Shown piece by piece: positions 1 to 7,624 of a stretch of 64,000 nucleotides of DNA. Source of the stretch: Pseudoalteromonas sp. MSK9-3 (GTDB lineage Bacteria; Pseudomonadota; Gammaproteobacteria; Enterobacterales; Alteromonadaceae). The notes under the pieces were generated by a model. That model had not been told where the DNA came from. It saw nothing but the letters and a program-made list of their open reading frames with translations, and did not search any database. The position numbers and the translations under genes were made by a program. Numbering within the stretch: position 1 is the first letter of the stretch; every line of letters begins with the position of its first letter. The stretch spans positions 62,001 to 126,000 of the forward strand of contig NZ_MIET01000035.1 of assembly GCF_003590335.1 (NCBI RefSeq), read 5' to 3'.

Positions 1-456
1 AATATTAAGCAATCTATTGGACATTTTGAAGAAGCACTTGAAAGCTTTGAACGAGCCCATAGGCTGTATTTAAATGTAGATAATAGAAGTGCTGAAGCGG
101 GCGTCACAGGCAATATATTAAGCACAGCATTGGCTGCTAATAAGCTAGAGGTGTTTAGTCAGTATCGAGCTGACTTTAATTCTAAAGCCAGTGAATACTA
201 TCCACAATTATCAGATTATTTAGAATGGTTAGATATTATTGCTTATTCATATAAAGCTCAAAGCCTTAGCACAGCAAACCATGCGTGGCTTAAAAAACAT
301 GTAGACATTTTTGTCGAGCGAGGTTTTGGGGATTCTATTTATGCACACTTACAACGTGTGGGAGCGGCACAATTGTACCCTGCTGGTAAAACGATGAAAT
401 TTAGCGCTTACAAATTGCCAGAAAAGCTTGGCTCACCTTGGTGTGGACAGCTTTGA
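1..456 (+). CDS. TPR-like protein, C-terminal part (cut by window start)
   Basis: The reading frame is open from base 1 to the TGA ending at 456, so the true start lies outside the window. The first residues (FEEALESFERAHRLYLNVDN) have the helix-turn-helix spacing and A/L/Y pattern of a tetratricopeptide repeat. The remaining roughly 120 residues are alpha-helical in character, with no catalytic motif I recognise. A TTG at 130 is in frame but has no convincing ribosome binding site and is probably internal. Role unknown: TPR proteins act as protein-interaction scaffolds, but no partner can be inferred. The next gene (fpr) starts 57 bases downstream on the same strand. Confidence 0.6.
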   Translation, partial: NIKQSIGHFEEALESFERAHRLYLNVDNRSAEAGVTGNILSTALAANKLEVFSQYRADFNSKASEYYPQLSDYLEWLDIIAYSYKAQSLSTANHAWLKKHVDIFVERGFGDSIYAHLQRVGAAQLYPAGKTMKFSAYKLPEKLGSPWCGQL

Positions 457-513
457 CTTTATACGCATTTCTGCCATGGTTAAAAGTATCATAATAAAGA
501 TGCGAGTAGCATT

Positions 514-1254
514 ATGGCACAATGGGTTTCGGGTAAAATTGTAGAGTTTAATTGGTGGACACCAAGCCTTTTTAGCATCAAGGTAGCAGCGGATATAAAA
601 CCATTTGTGGCAGGGCAATTTACAAAATTGGCACTGAACATTGATGGTAAGCGTGTTGCTAGAGCTTATTCTTTTGTTAACGCGCCACAAGACCCTTTGC
701 TTGAATTTTACTTAATAGAAGTCCCTGATGGGCGATTATCGTCGCATTTAGCCACGTTAGATGTGGGAGATAGTGTTGATATAGAAGCTGATGCGCATGG
801 TTTTTTTACACTAAATGAAGTGCCTAAGGCGGATGTATTATGGATGCTCAGTACAGGCACTGCAATAGGGCCCTTTCTGTCGATGTTAGCAGAAGGAAAA
901 GTATGGGAGCAGTTCAAGCGTGTTATTTTGGTACATGGAGTCAGGCATAATACCGACTTAACGTATCAGGATAGTATTCATGCCACGGCCGCACTGTTCA
1001 AACAGTTTACTTATATACCGCTCGTAACAAGAGAACACCCCGAACATGGATTACGAGGCCGTGTTACTGACTTAATTGACTCAGGGGCATTACAAGCACA
1101 TTGTAAAATGAACCAATTCCCTGATAATAGTCATTTTATGATTTGCGGTAACCCGCAAATGGTAAAAGACACAACGCAGCTTTTATTAGCACAAGGTTTT
1201 ACTCGACACAGAAGAGCAGAACCTGGCCATATAACCGTCGAACAGTACTGGTGA
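514..1254 (+). CDS. fpr: Ferredoxin--NADP(+) reductase
   Basis: This 246-residue cytoplasmic FAD enzyme shuttles electrons between NADPH and ferredoxin or flavodoxin. The flavin-binding RAYSFVNAP segment (the RxYS motif) is at about residues 49-57. The NADP-binding motif GTAIGPF follows near residue 115, and CGNPQMV near residue 212. The C-terminus VEQYW closely matches the aromatic tail (VEhYW) of the bacterial subclass I Fpr proteins that stacks near the flavin. Length matches the E. coli enzyme (about 248). The ATG at 514 aligns with the usual family N-terminus (MAxWV). It stands alone on the plus strand. In enterobacteria fpr is in the SoxRS regulon, but I see no soxbox here. Confidence 0.93.
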   Translation: MAQWVSGKIVEFNWWTPSLFSIKVAADIKPFVAGQFTKLALNIDGKRVARAYSFVNAPQDPLLEFYLIEVPDGRLSSHLATLDVGDSVDIEADAHGFFTLNEVPKADVLWMLSTGTAIGPFLSMLAEGKVWEQFKRVILVHGVRHNTDLTYQDSIHATAALFKQFTYIPLVTREHPEHGLRGRVTDLIDSGALQAHCKMNQFPDNSHFMICGNPQMVKDTTQLLLAQGFTRHRRAEPGHITVEQYW

Positions 1255-1314
1255 GCTTTAAAATTAACGATATGTCTGTTATGTTAACGTGAATTTGTAC
1301 CCTACTTGGTTATC

Positions 1315-1773
1315 ATGAAATATATTATTCTTCTTTTTGTTATTCTTACGTCTTTTTTATGCAGTGCAAACCCCGCGTTAGAAAATGCCGTTAACCCAAC
1401 CGATGTGGTGACGACGGAACAAGAACGACTGGCGTCACAAGTTGTTGATGAGTTGATCTTGGCCTACAATAACAGAGATATTGAAGCGTTTCTTTCATTG
1501 TACGCTGAGGATGTTGAGTTTTATATGTATCCACAGACGTTGATGTTTACTGGCAAAAAGAAGTTGATTGAACGCTATGGACTAATGTTTAAGAAAACAA
1601 AATGTTTAAAGTCAACGTCATTAAAGCGCATTACACATGGGAATATTGTTATTGATCATGAATCGTCGCAGGTGTGCTTTAAGGATAAAAATACTGTTGA
1701 TAAATATTCTGAGTTTGTAACAAGTTACCAGATTGATGGTGGAAAAATACGTAAAGTTGTATTTTTCAGATAA
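1315..1773 (+). CDS. Exported NTF2/SnoaL-like protein
   Basis: The product is 152 residues. It starts with a typical Sec signal peptide (MKYIILLFVILTSFLCSA, cleavage expected near residue 18). The mature part has the SnoaL/NTF2-like pattern: a helix VVDELILAYNNRDIEAFLSL, then YAEDVEFYMYP and a GKKKLIERYG segment. This is the cone-shaped fold used for small-ligand binding or as an enzyme scaffold. No catalytic Asp/His pair can be assigned. I prefer ATG 1315 over the in-frame TTG at 1306 because it begins exactly at the signal peptide; neither has a clear Shine-Dalgarno. The likely location is the periplasm, and the function is unknown. Confidence 0.6.
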   Translation: MKYIILLFVILTSFLCSANPALENAVNPTDVVTTEQERLASQVVDELILAYNNRDIEAFLSLYAEDVEFYMYPQTLMFTGKKKLIERYGLMFKKTKCLKSTSLKRITHGNIVIDHESSQVCFKDKNTVDKYSEFVTSYQIDGGKIRKVVFFR

Positions 1774-1798
1774 CTTTTAAAAGATTAGGCACATTTTT

Positions 1799-2116
1799 AT
1801 GAGTCAAGATAAGAGATTACACTTGTTGTATCGAGTTGAACCTGGATGCTTAGGGCCAACCGGTATTGACTTTGTTGAGGGCTTTTGCGAATTTGCTCAA
1901 AAGAAAATAAAAGCGCCTGTTTATGCTCAGTTTGGTTTTGTGCCTCGATACGATAAGGCGTTACCTGAAAGAGAGTATACCATTGGTAATAAAAACCTCT
2001 CAGATACACAAGTCATCGCGTTTTTAGATAAGTTTGATAAAGAAAAGAGTGATTTTGAAGATCAGATCGACGAATTGCTTTCACATGCGATCGACGCGTA
2101 TTTAAACCGACTTTAA
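1799..2116 (+). CDS. Hypothetical protein, 105 aa
   Basis: This is a small soluble acidic protein without signal peptide or membrane segment. The sequence MSQDKRLHLLYRVEPGCLGP... then a C-terminal helical region rich in D/E and K (LDKFDKEKSDFEDQIDELL) does not match a family I can name. It starts 26 bases after the previous gene and ends just before a hairpin at 2134-2167, so it may be the last gene of a short transcript. It is accepted as real because of its normal codon use and spacing. A 70-residue reading frame on the opposite strand is taken to be a shadow. Confidence 0.6.
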   Translation: MSQDKRLHLLYRVEPGCLGPTGIDFVEGFCEFAQKKIKAPVYAQFGFVPRYDKALPEREYTIGNKNLSDTQVIAFLDKFDKEKSDFEDQIDELLSHAIDAYLNRL

Positions 2117-2133
2117 ATATGTGACTGAAAGAC

Positions 2134-2167
2134 GGCAATACCAAATGTGTATTGCCTCAGTTTATTT
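2134..2167 (+). terminator. Hairpin, probable rho-independent terminator
   Basis: An 8-bp perfect stem GGCAATAC / GTATTGCC with a 7-nt loop lies 17 bases after the stop at 2116. It is followed by a T-rich stretch (cagtttattt). It lies between convergent genes, so it may serve both strands. Confidence 0.55.
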
Positions 2168-2242
2168 GAAATACACTCCCGCTTGCTCGGTTAAAATGAC
2201 ATACATATAGGGATCAATAGTATCAATGCATGTTACTTTAGA

Positions 2243-3106
2243 TCATGTACTCAAATTCTTAAAGTTGTCGTTGTCGTGCAAACTTGTGAAAGCTGCTTCA
2301 TTTAATAATTCGTTTTTCAGATGAGGAGCATACTCAAGTGCCATGCGGATGTCAGCGAGTGCATCAGTATGCTGATGGAGCATAGCGAATGCACAAGCCC
2401 TTTGCCAAAATGCGTACCCATAGTCATTATCTAATTCAATCGCCTGATTACAAAGCTGAATAGCAATACCTGTTTGACCTAGTTCCAAGAGCGCGTCTGC
2501 TTTATAGGCGATGGCTTCTACTTCATCTGGTTTACGTTTGAGTATTTCATCATATATCTCTATTTTAGAGTTCATATCACTTTCAAGATTTGCGCGCATC
2601 CATAGCGAATGGACTTCGTTGGTTATAGTGATTTTTTTATGGTTATTTAATATTTCTTCTGAACGTTCTTTTAGTTTAGATTCAAGTACTTGCAAACGCT
2701 GTTCGTATTCATCGGTAATATCGCCTACACGACGATTTACAATATCTTCTACTTTACTTTTTATGTCTCTAAGAGAGTTCCATCCTACTAGCATTAAAAT
2801 AGACGCTGTGGCAGTGATAATAAACAGAATATTGTTAACAGTATCAGTGGTGTAAGTGAGTGCACGGTCGGCCGCATCGAGCTGAGTATGCGTGATTTGT
2901 TTAGTGACATCTTCACGTAATTGTTGCTGATCTTGACGGACCGCTTTGAGTTCATCCAGTATATAGCGTTCAATGAGTGGTTGATAAAGTGGGCTTTTAA
3001 CATGCTCAACAGCGTGGGTGGCTGAGGTATTAGGATCTGTTGGCTGCTGTGCTAAAGCGCTATAACTAAATAATAAAAGAGTAATAAAAAGGAGTGTGTA
3101 TTTCAT
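2243..3106 (-). CDS. Membrane-anchored coiled-coil/TPR protein
   Basis: The product is 287 residues. The order is a signal peptide (MKYTLLFITLLLFSYSALAQ), then a polar helical segment with KAVRQDQQQLREDV heptads. One transmembrane helix follows at about 92-110 (NILFIITATASILMLVGW), then a charged coiled coil (about 115-155). The C-terminus holds TPR-like repeats, for example EAIAYKADALLELGQTGIAI and GYAFWQRACAFAMLHQ. The TPR end would face the cytoplasm or periplasm depending on signal cleavage. The ATG at 3106 is chosen over an in-frame TTG at 3115 because it begins the signal peptide. Function unknown; probably a scaffold in the envelope. It is convergent with the 105-aa gene. Confidence 0.6.
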   Translation of the reverse strand: MKYTLLFITLLLFSYSALAQQPTDPNTSATHAVEHVKSPLYQPLIERYILDELKAVRQDQQQLREDVTKQITHTQLDAADRALTYTTDTVNNILFIITATASILMLVGWNSLRDIKSKVEDIVNRRVGDITDEYEQRLQVLESKLKERSEEILNNHKKITITNEVHSLWMRANLESDMNSKIEIYDEILKRKPDEVEAIAYKADALLELGQTGIAIQLCNQAIELDNDYGYAFWQRACAFAMLHQHTDALADIRMALEYAPHLKNELLNEAAFTSLHDNDNFKNLST

Positions 3107-3252
3107 AATGACCAAGATCTAAAAACGCAATGAATGCATGGTGCATCAGTTATCGATAAAATGCAAAGGACATTGCAGAACGATGTTTTGATTTTGCTTT
3201 AATGCGCATTAAAGCTCATAATTCAGAGTACGTGAGTACAGGTGTAGGGTTA

Positions 3253-3972
3253 ATGCGAGTAATCGTCTTTATTGGGCTTTGTTGTTTTTATGCTAATGCC
3301 GAGGAACCACAGTTGCAAGTGGTTACTGAAGAGTGGGTGCCTTATAATTTTACTAATAATAAAGGTGAAATTGATGGCCGGGCAACAAAAAAAGTGCGTG
3401 AAATATTGGCCGATGCCAGCATCAGTTACGATATTCAAAGCTACCCATGGGCAAGATCCATGAAACTGGCACAAACTGATCCTAACACCATGATATATTC
3501 TATATACCGCACGCCTGAACGCGAAAAGCTATTTCAATGGGCCTGCCCGTTATTACAGCCCGTCAAAGAGTACTTATTTAAATTAAAAACCAGAAAAGAC
3601 ATTAATTTAACGACTTTAGATGATGCTAAGCAATATTTGGTGTCCGTGGTGCGAGGTAGTGTATCAAATGAATTTTTAATAAAAAATGGCTTTGAAAATG
3701 GCACTAATATTGATATCACCGCAGACCCCAGTTCTAGCCCGAGAAAGCTGTTAGCAGGTTATACAGATTTGATAATGACCACAGAGTATACCGCTTTTGA
3801 AAGTTTGAAAGCACTTAACGTTGCATTCGATAAGATTGAGATTGCACTAGAAGTTACTAATACCAATGACAATAAAGCGTGTGTCGCTTTTAGTCATACT
3901 ACAGATAAAGCGTTAGTTGATAAAGTGAGAGCGGCGTTGAAGCGACATAACTTACGCCATATTGGACCTTAA
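3253..3972 (+). CDS. Periplasmic substrate-binding protein (SBP_bac_3 type)
   Basis: The product is 239 residues. The signal peptide is MRVIVFIGLCCFYANA. Next is the family hallmark of extracellular solute-binding family 3 proteins: LQVVTEEWVPYNFTNNKGEIDG, then YPWARSMKLAQTDPNTMIY and a ligand-loop region (VRGSVSNEFL). ATG 3253 is preferred over ATG 3202. The longer version would put 17 polar residues before the signal peptide, and GTAGGG lies just upstream of 3253. There is no ABC permease or ATPase next to it, so it is likely one of the orphan SBP_bac_3 proteins common in Pseudoalteromonas and Shewanella. The ligand may be an amino acid, but this is not shown. Confidence 0.75.
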   Translation: MRVIVFIGLCCFYANAEEPQLQVVTEEWVPYNFTNNKGEIDGRATKKVREILADASISYDIQSYPWARSMKLAQTDPNTMIYSIYRTPEREKLFQWACPLLQPVKEYLFKLKTRKDINLTTLDDAKQYLVSVVRGSVSNEFLIKNGFENGTNIDITADPSSSPRKLLAGYTDLIMTTEYTAFESLKALNVAFDKIEIALEVTNTNDNKACVAFSHTTDKALVDKVRAALKRHNLRHIGP

Positions 3973-4042
3973 TGACGCATCTAGCTGTGCGCTTATATAT
4001 GGCGTTAGAGTGAGTACAGTGATGTTAGCGCAAATGATTTAT

Positions 4043-4951
4043 TCATATAAGCGCCGCTTGCTCAACAATAATGGCATGCCTTTGAGCCAGCCTTTTATGG
4101 TCTCGGTCATAGCCACCACCAATCACGGTTGCAACGGGAACCCCTGCACTTTGACAGGTATTAAGTACTAAAGCATCACGCTTTTCAATACCTTGCCAAG
4201 TAATATCAAGCTTACCGAGCCCATCGTGTTCCCATACATCTACGCCAGCATCATAGAGCACTAGATCTGGGTTAAGATCGGCAATGAGTCCCTCTAAGGT
4301 ATTTTTTACGATGTCTAAATATCGCGTGTCGGATAGATTGTTTGCCAATCCAATATCTAAATCACTGTCGTGCTTACGAAAAGGAAAGTTCTTTTCACAG
4401 TGCACTGAACAGGTGAAAACATAGGGATCATGCTTTAACATTGCCGCAGTGCCATCGCCTTGATGTACGTCTAAATCGAAGATTAGGACATTATTGACGT
4501 GCTTATTTTTCACGAGCGTGGTTGCAGTAAAAGCGAGATCATTCACCATGCAAAAGCCAGATCCAAAATCATAATGTGCGTGATGTGTCCCTCCTGCTAA
4601 ATGGCATGCTATGCCATGCTCTAATGCCAGTTCTGCTGTTTTTAAAGTACCCAGCGGCGCGGTGAAAGTTCTTGCCATGAGCGCTTCTGACCAAGGTAAG
4701 CCAATTCTACGCATTACTTTATCAGACAGCTGATTGTGCCAAAGATCCCATAGGTAGGATTCACAGTGAACTAATTCTAAGTCGCTAGGTGTCCCCAGTT
4801 CAGGCTGATATAGGTTATTTGTGATCAGACCCTGTTGTTGTACATAGTGATATAAGTTAGCAAATTTACTCATAACAAAGCGGTGTTTTGGGTCGAAACT
4901 AAATGAGTAGTTTGGATGATAAACGAGTGGTAAATTTGGATTTATAGTCAT
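4043..4951 (-). CDS. Histone deacetylase family (zinc amidohydrolase)
   Basis: This 302-residue cytoplasmic protein belongs to the arginase/deacetylase fold, class II-like bacterial HDAC homologues (acetylpolyamine or acetoin-utilisation type). GGTHHAHYDFGSGFCMVND contains the catalytic HH pair near residue 120. DLDVHQGDGT carries the zinc-binding Asp-x-His near residue 160. YDAGVDVWEHDGLG supplies the third Asp, and the tail has VIGGGYD. All catalytic and metal-binding positions are present, so it should be active. The substrate cannot be read from the sequence; short-chain acyl-amides or acetylated polyamines are plausible. It is convergent with the SBP gene. Confidence 0.88.
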   Translation of the reverse strand: MTINPNLPLVYHPNYSFSFDPKHRFVMSKFANLYHYVQQQGLITNNLYQPELGTPSDLELVHCESYLWDLWHNQLSDKVMRRIGLPWSEALMARTFTAPLGTLKTAELALEHGIACHLAGGTHHAHYDFGSGFCMVNDLAFTATTLVKNKHVNNVLIFDLDVHQGDGTAAMLKHDPYVFTCSVHCEKNFPFRKHDSDLDIGLANNLSDTRYLDIVKNTLEGLIADLNPDLVLYDAGVDVWEHDGLGKLDITWQGIEKRDALVLNTCQSAGVPVATVIGGGYDRDHKRLAQRHAIIVEQAALI

Positions 4952-5069
4952 GATTTATGTATTAAAGGCCGTTAATTTTATTTTAATCAGTACTAATCGG
5001 ATTAGCAGATTGATCATGGATTTAGATTAAATAATAGATGGCAGGTTACAGTGTGCGATCTTAGCTATA

Positions 5070-5264
5070 TAACCTCAGCTCTGGATAAGCGAATTTGCCC
5101 AATAAAGCTATTTTTCACACTCTCGGTGTTGCTTTCATTTGTAATAGCCCGCTATTGCTGCATAAAAGCGCCTTGATATTGAGTAAAATATCATCATTGG
5201 ATTGTAGTTAAGTTTGTTTTCAAAACATTTTCTATTCCAAAACCTTTATCCAAACCTGAGGTTA
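5070..5264. mobile_element. 195-bp MITE-like element, copy 1
   Basis: The element begins TAACCTCAGCTCTGGATAA and ends with the inverse of TAACCTCAGGTTTGGATAA: 19-bp terminal inverted repeats with two mismatches. A second copy of exactly the same length lies at 30785-30979, differing at only about 7 of 195 positions by my alignment. It has no coding capacity. The flanks are TATA on both sides, compatible with a TA or TATA target duplication. No transposase with matching ends is in the window, so this is a non-autonomous element mobilised in trans. Confidence 0.85.
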
Positions 5265-5435
5265 TATAGTAACTTTTTTTGATGTGGTGTACGAGGCTAC
5301 AATAAGGCATGCCCCTATAATTTTTTTACGGCATAGATATATAGACAATGGGGAACATCATAGCTGGGAGTTGATCTGAGTAATGATCAGTCGAAGAACA
5401 AGATAGTCAGTGATAAATTTATCTATTAAGTTGGC

Positions 5436-5471
5436 CTTCTCACTGCGCTAACGTGACAGCGCAGTGAGGGG
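5436..5471. other. Strong isolated hairpin
   Basis: A perfect 11-bp stem CTCACTGCGCT / AGCGCAGTGAG, extendable by three more pairs including two G-T wobbles, encloses an 8-nt loop. There is no U-tract on either side and no gene ends nearby: the cupin stop is about 150 bases away. It could be a small RNA element, a protein-binding palindrome or the relic of a mobile element. Confidence 0.5.
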
Positions 5472-5565
5472 CGCGTCGTTCAAGATGGGTACTTATATAG
5501 TACTCATTAAGAAAATATAACGTAAAAAACTGCAAGGCAATGGCGCTAAATTAAGCGATTAACTC

Positions 5566-5640
5566 AGGCAAGCGCTACTGAGGTAAGCACTATTCAGGTA
5601 AGTACTATTCAGGTAAGTACTATTCAGGTAAATGCCCTGT
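5566..5640. repeat. 15-bp tandem repeat spanning the cupin stop codon
   Basis: There are five consecutive 15-bp units starting AGGYAA. The three central ones, at 5581-5625, read AGGTAAGYACTATTC; the outer two are diverged. On the minus strand each central unit reads TTA CCT GAA TAG followed by TAC or TGC, that is Leu-Pro-Glu-stop in the cupin frame. The C-terminal codons and stop have thus been tandemly multiplied into the 3' untranslated region. Confidence 0.75.
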
Positions 5641-6288
5641 TTTTACCAAAATGATGGTGTTTTCATCTACAAAAGGGTGATGTGTACTTAAGTGTGGGTT
5701 GCGTAACCATGTGCCTTGTGGATAGTGACCATATTCATCTTTAAATACACCACTTAACACCAAAATTTCTTCACCACCATAATGGCGATGTGGCACGAAA
5801 GCTTCTCCTTTTGGCCACTTAACTAATGCCGTGTGCTCCGTGCCAAAAGAATGCAATGGCATAACGCGCAGACCCCCTTGCCCTGCTAACCACTGCGCGC
5901 TGTGGGTGTTAATGCGCACAGACTGTGAGTCTGACCTTGAGAATTGATTGAGCTTAACAAAAAGTGTACAGCCAGTATCGCTAAAAGGGGTATGTTTGCT
6001 GCCCGGCGGATTTCGAATATAACTGCCAGCAGGGTAGTCACCCTGTTCATCAGAAAAGATGCCGTCTAGTACAAAAATCTCTTCCCCAAGAGGGTGAGTG
6101 TGCTCAGAGAACGCTGATCCAGGTGCATATCGAACAATGCTGGTTGCATGACCAGACTCTGCACCTTCCCTTGCTAGTGGTTTTCGCTCAACGCCAGTGA
6201 GTGGGCTGGGCAACCAAGGCTGAGCAGGTGTATCAATTTGTACTCGTTGTGCAAAGTCGACATTTAATTTTTGTATTGTTGAAGTCAT
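5620..6288 (-). CDS. Bicupin protein (ChrR-like cupin)
   Basis: The product is 222 residues with two cupin halves. The first has RYAPGSAFSEHTHPLGEEIFVLDGIFSDE at about 45-75. The second has KWPKGEAFVPHRHYGGEEILVLSGVFKDE at about 150-180. Each half carries the metal-binding H-x-H-(x3-4)-E pattern of the ChrR cupin motif. The real start is ATG 6288, preceded by AGGTGA; upstream in-frame codons overlap the SDR gene. The start lies 8 bases after the SDR stop, so the two form an operon. Related proteins are anti-sigma ChrR C-terminal domains and anti-oxidant or dioxygenase-like cupins. The reaction is unknown. Its stop codon sits inside a 15-bp tandem repeat. Confidence 0.82.
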   Translation of the reverse strand: MTSTIQKLNVDFAQRVQIDTPAQPWLPSPLTGVERKPLAREGAESGHATSIVRYAPGSAFSEHTHPLGEEIFVLDGIFSDEQGDYPAGSYIRNPPGSKHTPFSDTGCTLFVKLNQFSRSDSQSVRINTHSAQWLAGQGGLRVMPLHSFGTEHTALVKWPKGEAFVPHRHYGGEEILVLSGVFKDEYGHYPQGTWLRNPHLSTHHPFVDENTIILVKTGHLPE

Positions 6289-6296
6289 GCTGTCAC

Positions 6297-7061
6297 CTAG
6301 TTTCTGCCAGCCATTACACCACCATCCACATTGAGTATAGTCCCTGTTACCCAACTGCTTTGTTCACTGAGCAAGTAAATAATGCTATTTGCAACATCGT
6401 TTGATGTACCAATACGGCCCAATGGGTGAAATTGGTCAAAGCTTGCCAGTGCACCATCCACTTCTTTTGGGTCAATAAAGTGGTTATAAATTGGAGTATT
6501 AACAACCGCAGGCGCGACCGCATTCACTCGAATGTTATGTTCGGCGAGTTCCATCGCCAAATGTTGTGTTAAAGCGTGTAACCCTGCTTTTGCCATTGAG
6601 TAGGCTGAAGATGGTGTGGCTTTTATTGCTTGATGAGCCCACATGGATCCGATGTTAACAATTGCTCCTTGTTGCGCTATTTTCATACGTTTAACTGCTG
6701 CTTGCGTTATGAAAAATAAACTTTTATTGAGTGCCATGTATTTTTCATAATCGTCGAAAGAGTGCTCAGTAAAGGGCATGGGGCTAAAATAGCCTGCGGC
6801 GTTCACCAGATAAGATATTGCCTCTGTTTTTGAAGTTATATAATCTTCAATACGTTGCCTGTCAGTGTCTTTGTAGAGGTCAGCCTGTATTCCTTGTACC
6901 AATGAGGAGTCTAACTGGGTAATGGCATTATTTAGTTTTACGGGATCTTTACCAATTATGACGACGGGTACGTTATATTCAATGAGTTGCTTAGCAGTAG
7001 CAAGGCCAATACCACTGCTTCCACCAACGACCATAGCGTATCCTGAATGAGAAAGTAACAT
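6297..7061 (-). CDS. SDR-family oxidoreductase
   Basis: This is a 254-residue classical short-chain dehydrogenase/reductase, cytoplasmic and NAD(P)-dependent. GGSSGIGLA forms the nucleotide-binding turn near residue 13. NAAGYFSP matches the NAAG motif. VNIGSMWAH contains the catalytic Ser, and SAYSMAKAGL supplies Tyr-x3-Lys. PAVVNTPI follows in the usual place. The full catalytic set (Asn, Ser, Tyr, Lys) is present. It is first in an operon with the cupin and is transcribed away from an HxlR regulator. That layout is typical of inducible detoxification pairs that respond to electrophiles or quinones; the substrate is unknown. Confidence 0.9.
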   Translation of the reverse strand: MLLSHSGYAMVVGGSSGIGLATAKQLIEYNVPVVIIGKDPVKLNNAITQLDSSLVQGIQADLYKDTDRQRIEDYITSKTEAISYLVNAAGYFSPMPFTEHSFDDYEKYMALNKSLFFITQAAVKRMKIAQQGAIVNIGSMWAHQAIKATPSSAYSMAKAGLHALTQHLAMELAEHNIRVNAVAPAVVNTPIYNHFIDPKEVDGALASFDQFHPLGRIGTSNDVANSIIYLLSEQSSWVTGTILNVDGGVMAGRN

Positions 7062-7157
7062 AATAACTCCTGATTAATTAAACGCGACAACCGCGCTGCT
7101 TCGACGATAGAATACGGTTTAGTCCGAGTTATAAACAGTAAGCACAATTTGGTTAGG

Positions 7158-7167
7158 TAGGTACCTA
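7158..7167. promoter_or_regulatory. Palindrome, candidate HxlR operator
   Basis: The perfect 10-bp palindrome TAGGTACCTA lies in the divergent region between the SDR start (7061) and the HxlR start (7181), 13 bases before the regulator's ATG. Its position suits autorepression and control of the SDR-cupin operon. The assignment rests on position and symmetry only. Confidence 0.4.
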
Positions 7168-7180
7168 GTGGTATATATTT

Positions 7181-7522
7181 ATGATAAATAAAGATAAAAA
7201 AATTGAACGAATTATTGGCCCCGCACAATCAGCCCGAATGGTCGAGACCATTGTGGGCTGTAAATGGTCTTTGACGGTCTATCAATTACTGGCACAAGGG
7301 GTTAATCGCCCGGGAGAAATGGTGAGAGTCACTGAGGGGTTATCTACCAAAGTATTGAATCAGTGCCTAAAGCGTAATATTGAATTTGGCTTGTTAGAAA
7401 AGTTGAGTTACCCAGAGATCCCGCCTCGTGTTGAATACACCATTACCGAACTCGGATATAAGTTGTTGTCGATACTTGACTCGTTAACTCAGTTACAAGA
7501 AGAAATTAATAAATCAAAATAG
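7181..7522 (+). CDS. HxlR-family transcriptional regulator
   Basis: This 113-residue protein is a MarR-like winged helix of the HxlR type. VGCKWSLTVYQLLAQGVNRPGEM is the diagnostic N-terminal helix; GLSTKVLNQCLKRNIEFGLL is the recognition helix region; PPRVEYTITELGYKL is the wing. HxlR proteins often sense electrophiles or disulfide stress through a Cys near the start, and here a Cys sits in the VGCKW segment (about residue 26). It is divergent from the SDR-cupin operon across a 119-base region with a palindrome at 7158-7167, so it probably controls that operon. Confidence 0.88.
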   Translation: MINKDKKIERIIGPAQSARMVETIVGCKWSLTVYQLLAQGVNRPGEMVRVTEGLSTKVLNQCLKRNIEFGLLEKLSYPEIPPRVEYTITELGYKLLSILDSLTQLQEEINKSK

Positions 7523-7526
7523 TGTA

Positions 7527-7560
7527 TATATCCTATTGCATACGTATTCAATAGGATATA
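7527..7560. terminator. 12-bp inverted repeat after HxlR gene
   Basis: TATATCCTATTG / CAATAGGATATA is a perfect 12-bp inverted repeat with a 10-nt spacer, starting 4 bases after the HxlR stop. It is followed by AATAATT rather than a run of T, so it is either a weak terminator or a regulatory palindrome upstream of the amylase gene. Confidence 0.45.
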
Positions 7561-7624
7561 AATAATTCATGCTCTACATTGTTATCGGTTTGTAAATAAA
7601 CATTCGACAACAAAAGAGCCAATT

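Larger units (their letters stand above)
4952..5619. other. Gene-poor intergenic region
   Basis: There are 668 bases without a credible gene. They hold a 195-bp miniature inverted-repeat element (5070-5264), a strong hairpin (5436-5471) and the start of a 15-bp tandem repeat (5566-5640). The remainder is AT-rich. I found no coding frame with a ribosome binding site. Confidence 0.7.

Noticed and set aside
3202..3252. Upstream ATG for the SBP_bac_3 gene
   Set aside because: It would place 17 polar residues before a clean signal peptide; ATG 3253 has a purine-rich site and fits the family.
5566..5640. Possible CRISPR array
   Set aside because: Units are 15 bp and contiguous with no spacers, and no cas genes are near; it is a simple tandem repeat.
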